From positions 1 to 64,000 of the forward strand of contig JAEUWP010000358.1 in assembly GCA_018524725.1 (NCBI GenBank): a stretch of DNA of 64,000 bases. The letters run 5' to 3'. The notes beneath the pieces are model-generated. The model searched no databases. It saw only the letters and a program-made list of their open reading frames with translations, and had not been told where the DNA came from. Origin of the DNA: Podaxis mareebaensis. Lineage: Eukaryota; Basidiomycota; Agaricomycetes; Agaricales; Agaricaceae. The first letter of the stretch is position 1, and every line of letters starts with the position of its first letter. Both the position numbers and the translations under genes were made by a program. Positions 57,867 through 64,000 of this stretch are shown piece after piece.

Positions 57867-60800
57867 ATGTCTCAAAAGCAGGTTAGGTGCAAATTTTTCA
57901 GTACCACAGGCGAGTGTCGGTACGGTAATCGGTGCAGGTACTCCCACATCGACGGCGGCGCGAGCTTGTCTCGAACCTCTCTGTCACCTGCACCCTCTCC
58001 AGGAACAACGCCCGCTCAGTCACCCCGGCCACCGAGAATGGGACCGAGCAATGTCCCTCGTTTCGCGTGCCAATTTTTCTGGACCACTGGTGCATGTGCA
58101 AAAGGTTTTGAGTGCTCGTATCGTCACATGAAGCAAGGAGCTGGTTCCCAGAGTCAAGTCACTGAGGTTACAGCAGGTGACGATGAGGGCGGTCTCACCG
58201 ACTTCTTCTCACCTGAGGGCCTCGCAATTGGCGCTGGGTCTGTGCACGAGGACCGACACAACATGAATCCCAGCGAAGTACACAACCACTTGAAAGAATT
58301 CTTGCGCGATGGTTATCATTTTGACACTGCTGCGCAAGTTATGGGCTTTGTCAGAGTATTAGCAAGCGTGAATGACAGAAACAAAACATGGGTGCGTTGA
58401 ATATTTTTATCGTGAAGGCCATTATGATCCTGACAAATGTGGGGTATTGAAGAATACGGCCAATGCTCAAGAGTTTCTAGAGGTCGTCGTGAAGGTGTGC
58501 TTCCCACGTCTTGTTCAACCTCGTTATGTTTATCAAGCGGTCTAGGGTAACGCACTCCACCGTATTGGTGACGTACTGCGTTTTGAGCCTGTCGATGTGT
58601 CCATCGGATTTCATACCGGCGCTCTCTCTTTCCAGAGGGGCTACTTTCCCATTTTCCAATTCTTCTCGTCCGATCTTGTTCTCAAATCCACGCTACACAA
58701 CAACATCAAGTGAGTTGATGGTAAAGCACGTTATCATTTTGCCCTGACTGTTTTTTATGCAGTGTTTTGTATGCTATCGTCAAAAACAATCACGATCATA
58801 TCTTTGCGACCCTTCAAACCTGTATCAACGCAATGATGACTTCAAAATCCTGGCAAGACCTTACCCCCAATCTCACACGAACGCTGCAAAATTCTCTCGA
58901 TGGTTTGACGGTCTTCAGGACCCTCACAACCACACTCCTTCAGTAAGTCTTGGTCTTCTGTCAGCAGGTGCGATGTACTGATGAGGTAAAAAGGTATTTC
59001 CAACGATACAAAGATGCTATCCGGAACCATCCAGGAGTTCCAGAGTTCACTCGACAGTTTGCTGAATGGTTCAACATTTGGGTGAGCGACGTCTCGGCAA
59101 CGCCAGCTCGTTTCCAAGATACAATCACCTCCGCTCCCGTTACCCAGCGTCAGCTCACCATAGATCATGTAACTGGGGAGATTGACCGCCTCCTCGCTAT
59201 AGTTGAGCGAGAGAGTGGCGTTGTGCTGAGACTGCAAAAGGCTCTGACCAAATCCACTGTCACTAATGCTCAGCGTAGCCGGGCACGCATTGCCCAGCTT
59301 GCACAGACATACGAACCTCCGGGCGAACTTCGCGCTGATGGACGGCGTCATGACAATGACTTCGAACTCATTCAAGATATCCGCATTGCTCCCACCCACT
59401 CGGAGTTGTTCTCACCTGTTGCACCATACATGCCTGTTTTCAACTCAGAGGCACCTCATCACCTTCCGGCGGGCTCTATGGAGCGCCATCTTGATATTCA
59501 ATTCCGCCTGTTACGTGAAGAACTGATGTAAGTCTATTTCAGAGTAATCTGGCGCGTTCAAGTACTGATGCCTAACTCTTAGCTCAACAACTCGGGCGTC
59601 CGTCACTGCCATCCACGATGATCTCCTCAAAAGATGGGAGGGAAGGAAGGGGGGTGAGGAGACAAAACTTGAATCACTCCTGGATCAGAAAGGAGGCGCG
59701 TACCGTACATCGGGGCGCGATTCCCTGTTCTTCCAGGTCTACACCAATGCTGAATTTCTTGCGGGGCCGCCGGAGGCGAGACGTAACGGCGTCACTGTCA
59801 CCCTCATGCTTGACGCTCCCCCTGCTCCAGCTGCTCATGACAAGGATGCAAAGGCGCGCTCTGCGTACTGGGAGCACAGCCGTCGCCTTCAAGGCTCCAA
59901 TCTTGTTGCGCTGATTGTTGTTTCCAACCGAACCATCCAAGTATATCTCGGCATCATCACCTCTTTTGGCAAGGACATTGCCGAGTCAGCAAAACTTGAG
60001 AAGGGACGCATCCGGCTTCGCGTCTCATTCTTTGACACTGAGGTGGAGCTTATGGCACTACGCGGAGAGCGCTTGAACTTCAATAAAGAACGATTCGCAG
60101 TGCTTGTCGATAACGGTGTTATGTTTGAGTCAGTCCGGCCCTTCCTTCAGAAACTTCAGACGATCGAGCCAACAGAAATTCCATTCTCCCGATACATTGC
60201 TCCTGGAGGATCGCTCGAGGGTGTCAAAGTTCTCTCGCCGAAATACGCTCGTGTGCCCGGGTTCAAGTTCAATCTCCAGTGCTTGGCAAAGCCGGGAATG
60301 ACGATTGCGCCTTTGGATATTTCAATTCCACTGGCTGTTGTCAGAGCGCGCGATGAGCTCAAGAGATTCAGTGTACTTGACCCCAGTCAGGCGGAGGCAG
60401 TTGTAGATACGTTGACAAGAGAAGTGTCGCTCATACAAGGGTGAGTGATTCACACTCTACGACTGTGTCCATTTGAAGGCTCACAGAGTCATACGTCCAC
60501 AGACCACCTGGTACAGGGAAGGCATGTGACATTGTCGCCTTGCAATTAGATGTTTTGCTAATCTAGGGCTTACACCAGAGCTACACCGCAAAAGAGATGC
60601 TTCGTGTCCTGTTCAGCAGTAAAATCAGACCGATAGGTGCGCAAAGTCATTCTGAACCCATTTGCGCTCCAATGTTAACTTTTATATTGCCGAAGTGCTC
60701 ATTGCCTTCACAAACCACGCACTTGATCATATGGTCAACTCGGTCCTCGATGGGAAAATCACGGAGAAGATTGTTCGTCTTGGTACACGCTCATCCGATG

Positions 60801-63800
60801 AACGTATCCAAGAGTACACGCTCGACAAATTGGAAAGGCTCGCGACTGCGCCAACGTTGGATCGTTCCTTGAAACGTCAATATGGGGTTATGAAGAGGTT
60901 GGAAGAGGACATGACGGAGACTATGACTTCGATCCGACTTCCACTCCTTTCTTGGGGGGAGATCGAGCGATATCTAGACATTCACCATCCAGATCATGCA
61001 GAAATGTTTCGGGCGCCTCCATTCTGGATCCAGGCGCTTGCTGATCTGAAGTGGCAGGAAGAAGAAACAAAGGGGGTGTTCAAAGAGGTGACGCATAAGA
61101 AGGGCAAGACAAAGACTGTTGAGGCCGACGCCCTCTCGAAGACGCTCTATGGATTTTGGCGCCAGGGCTTCGATCTTCATTACATCCAGCAAAAGCCACC
61201 TGCGCCCTCAAGGCAGCAAAAGGGAAAGCAGCGTGTGGATATTGATGCGAGCGTGGAAGAACCAACGATGTTACTTACTAACCCAGTTGAATTTTTCACT
61301 TACTTAGGGTATGGAGAGGGCCAAATGCCTCCCGTCCCGAACAGTAACAGACAATTGGCCGATTTGTTACTCAGTCGCTCCAATGTCTGGTCGATGTCGA
61401 TTGCTGAGCGTCAAAGGTTGGCTGACGAATGGGAGCGGAGGATTCGGAATCTGGCATATGCTTCCAAGCTCGACCAATACACTCGACTCAAGGGGGAATA
61501 TAAGGAGGCATGCGAACAGTATGACGACATGCGAAATGAGGTAATGCGTTTCTATTTGGTTCATATTACAACTTCTCACTTCGAGATATTTCGCGTTTTT
61601 GCTAGGTCCGACGTCGCATTCTCAGCAATACCGATCTCATTGCATGCACAACGAACGGTATGTCGGCCAGAATGAGTATGCAATGGGGTCTCTAACAGGA
61701 TTATTGTAGGCGCAGCCTCTTTGACTTCGCTCCTTAGTGTAAGAAACCAACCGTGAATCTACACGTTTCCTTTGTTCACGTTGCGTCACAGAGCATTGCC
61801 CCCAGGGTTCTAATGGTTGAAGAAGCGGGACAGGTTCTTGAAGCTCACATCCTCGCCTCTCTCGTCTCGTCCGGTATGTCATGTGTCTTGTTTGCTTTAC
61901 CGTTGCTAACGTTAAGATCCAGTTCATCACCTCATCTGTATCGGCGACCCTCTCCAACTTCGTCCATCCTTAGCGACGTACAGTGCGTTATATATCTCAC
62001 TTAGCCATCACAAATATCTGAGGTCTTACCAGCACTGTCCACGGAGAGCGCAATCGGGAGCGAGCTGTATAAATTTGATCGGTCGCTTATGGAGCGACTA
62101 TCAGACAGTCAATTCCCGATGTCCCAGATAAACGTGCAGCGTAGAATGCGTCCATCTATTTCCCACTTCATCCGGTATATATTCTTGCTACCCTGACTAC
62201 TCTGATAAACTGATCCATATCTGGAGGACAATTCTCTATCCCAAACTCGAGGACAATGAACTTGTTCACACATACCCGCATGTTCAAGGCATGCAGAAGA
62301 ATGTTTTCTTCTTAAACCATCTGAACAGAGAGAATGGCGCCGAGGATTCTGTGTCAAAATTCAATACGTTTGAGGTGAGAACATAACATTTTCACCCGTC
62401 GCTGTTCCTGGATACTTTTGTACTAGGTGGAGATGATTCGCGATCTCGTAGTGTATTTCTTACAGCAGGGTGTCTATGACGGAGCAGGGGACATCGCTGT
62501 CCTATGCGCATACCTCGGTCAGCTAACAAGGGTCAGAGCTGCGCTTCGTGACCTCAAAATTGCAGTCACCATCAATGAAAGAGATGCCGAGCAGCTTGCG
62601 CGCCAGGGTATTGAAGAAGACGTGGAGTATGAGGAAGTTGCGGTCGCGCGTCATGTAGGTCCCTCCATGTTCGAAGCTCTTGAAAGAATTTAAGACACTG
62701 AGCCGTTGGTAGATCCGACTAGGTACTGTCGATATTTTTCAGGGTCAAGAAGCAAAAATCGTCATCGTGTCGCTCGTGAGGAACTCGGGACAACCTGACA
62801 CCGGGTCTGCATCGATTGGCTTCCTCAAGGTTGGAAAGTTTGTATTTCTCTTTTAAGACACTGTCTGAATTCAGAGCATAGAGTCCAAATCGTATCAATG
62901 TTGCGCTATCTAGGGCAAAGCATGGTCTTTACATTTTAGGAAACGCCGCAAACCTACGACAGAACCCAACTTGGTCCACGATTCTCGATGAGATGGAAGC
63001 CGAAAACCAGATTGGACCCGCATTTCCGCTGATATGTCCACGACACCCCAAACAAGCAAGACTGGTGTCAAAGCCAGGAGAAATTCCTCTTCACGCACCT
63101 TCGGGTGGTTGCACTCTTCCGTGCACTGCTCGTCTCGTATGTGGGCACATTTGTCCCTCGGTCGTATGTCACTCGTTCGAATAAGGGTGAAACACATAAA
63201 CTGACACTATTTTAGTGCCACTCCGCACTTGACAATCACCGTAGCACTAAATGCATGGCTCCATGTAACCGCACGCCGTGCCCAAGGAAGCATCCTTGTT
63301 CTAAGCTGTGCTCTGATGACTGCGGTGACTGTGATTTCCCGATGTACCATGTACCCCTACCCTGCGGCCATGTTGCCGCAACAGTGCCCTGGTTAGTCGA
63401 TGCCCGGGTGATGACATATTTGCTGACACATCCATTTGATAGCCATTTGCTCGAGGACCTTGAGTCTTTCAAATGCGACGAACAAGTTCGAAAGCGGCTT
63501 CCTGGATGCGAGCATACAGCAGCTGTCCCATGTCATCAAGACCCAAGCACTGTTTGGTGCTTAGAACCGTGTGCGCAACCCCTTCAGTGCTGCACAAAAA
63601 CGTGCAAATCCACGTGTTCTAGCTGCCGGTCTCTCACCATTGATCATACTTCCCCTCGAAAAACTGGTAGAATCGTACGCTCTCATCATGCCGCTCACCC
63701 TTGTGAGCGCATGCGTTATTGCGGGCACAAGTGCGGCCTTGATTGCCACCCTAAAGGTCAAAACTGCAATCCATTGTGTCGACAAACATGTCGACAACGC

Positions 63801-64000
63801 TGTGTACACCACAAATGCCCAAAAATTTGTTCCGAGCCATGTAGTCCTTGCATGGAACCTTGTACTTGGTCGTGTGCACATCAGTCGTGCCCCGTTCTTT
63901 GTGGCTCGGTACGTGAGACACCAGTTGTATTAATGCTTAAACCTACTAATCAATCAACCATCCGTGGTCACGGTCAGATTTGTTCTCGCTTGCCATGTGA
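57867..64000 (+). CDS. CCCH-zinc-finger / UPF1-like SF1 helicase / NFX1-type zinc-finger protein (ZNFX1-like), 3' end outside window
   Basis: The start is the ATG at 57867. Two C-x8-C-x5-C-x3-H fingers come first (CKFFSTTGECRYGNRCRYSH and CQFFWTTGACAKGFECSYRH). An N-terminal region of about 700 residues follows (58.2-60.4 kb). The SF1 helicase core has motif I IQGPPGTGK (split by a GT-AG intron near 60441 and followed by a predicted GC-AG intron at 60522-60578), LIAFTNHALDHM, motif II VLMVEEAGQVLEAH (near 61815), GDPLQLRPS (near 61940), RRMRPSISHFIR, GQEAKIVIVSLVRNS and INVALSRAKHGLYILGN. NFX1-type Cys-rich repeats follow to the window end. ZNFX1 and fission-yeast Hrr1 relatives work in RNA silencing. 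Confidence 0.9.

Overview
The window is nuclear DNA of a filamentous basidiomycete, most likely an Agaricomycete. Genes are dense and broken by many short introns of about 45-60 nt with GT/GC-AG borders. The gene content fits this group: a family-1 cellulose-binding protein, fruit-body-lectin-family genes, a NACHT ATPase relic, a triose-phosphate-translocator-family carrier and chromodomain Ty3 retrotransposons.

Layout. Positions 1-12.9 kb are a transposon island: an AT-rich, almost CpG-free old Ty3 chromovirus (element B, 1395-10560) whose 5' LTR was cut by a younger Ty3 element in the opposite orientation (element A, 1-1394, running off the left edge). Both appear to use Tf1/sushi-type self-priming. 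From about 12.9 kb, composition switches to ordinary host DNA. In order: a hypothetical protein; a 17-exon type II NADH:ubiquinone oxidoreductase; a WH1-CRIB protein on the other strand; an initiator tRNA-Met gene; a secreted type-B carboxylesterase; an ArfGAP; an unrecognised basic protein; a PEX14-like KPWE protein; an EST1/SMG7-like protein; a SNF2 translocase; a NACHT relic with a ruined P-loop; FAD synthetase; the two enzymes of de novo GDP-L-fucose synthesis side by side; a secreted CBM1 protein; an F-box protein; a fruit-body-lectin-family pair (one intact, one broken, head to head); a RING protein divergent from a TPT-family transporter; an NRDE-2-like relic and a second gene fragment; and a CCCH/UPF1-like/NFX1-type helicase that runs off the right end.

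The clearest functional unit is GDP-mannose 4,6-dehydratase plus GDP-L-fucose synthase (41.5-44.9 kb), two consecutive steps from GDP-mannose to GDP-fucose. The clearest structural novelties are the paired self-priming signals in the nested retroelements, the degenerate third ORF between chromodomain and 3' LTR of element B, four predicted GC-AG introns, and several recently broken genes. All gene models come from reading splice signals and protein motifs by eye. No transcript or database search was available.
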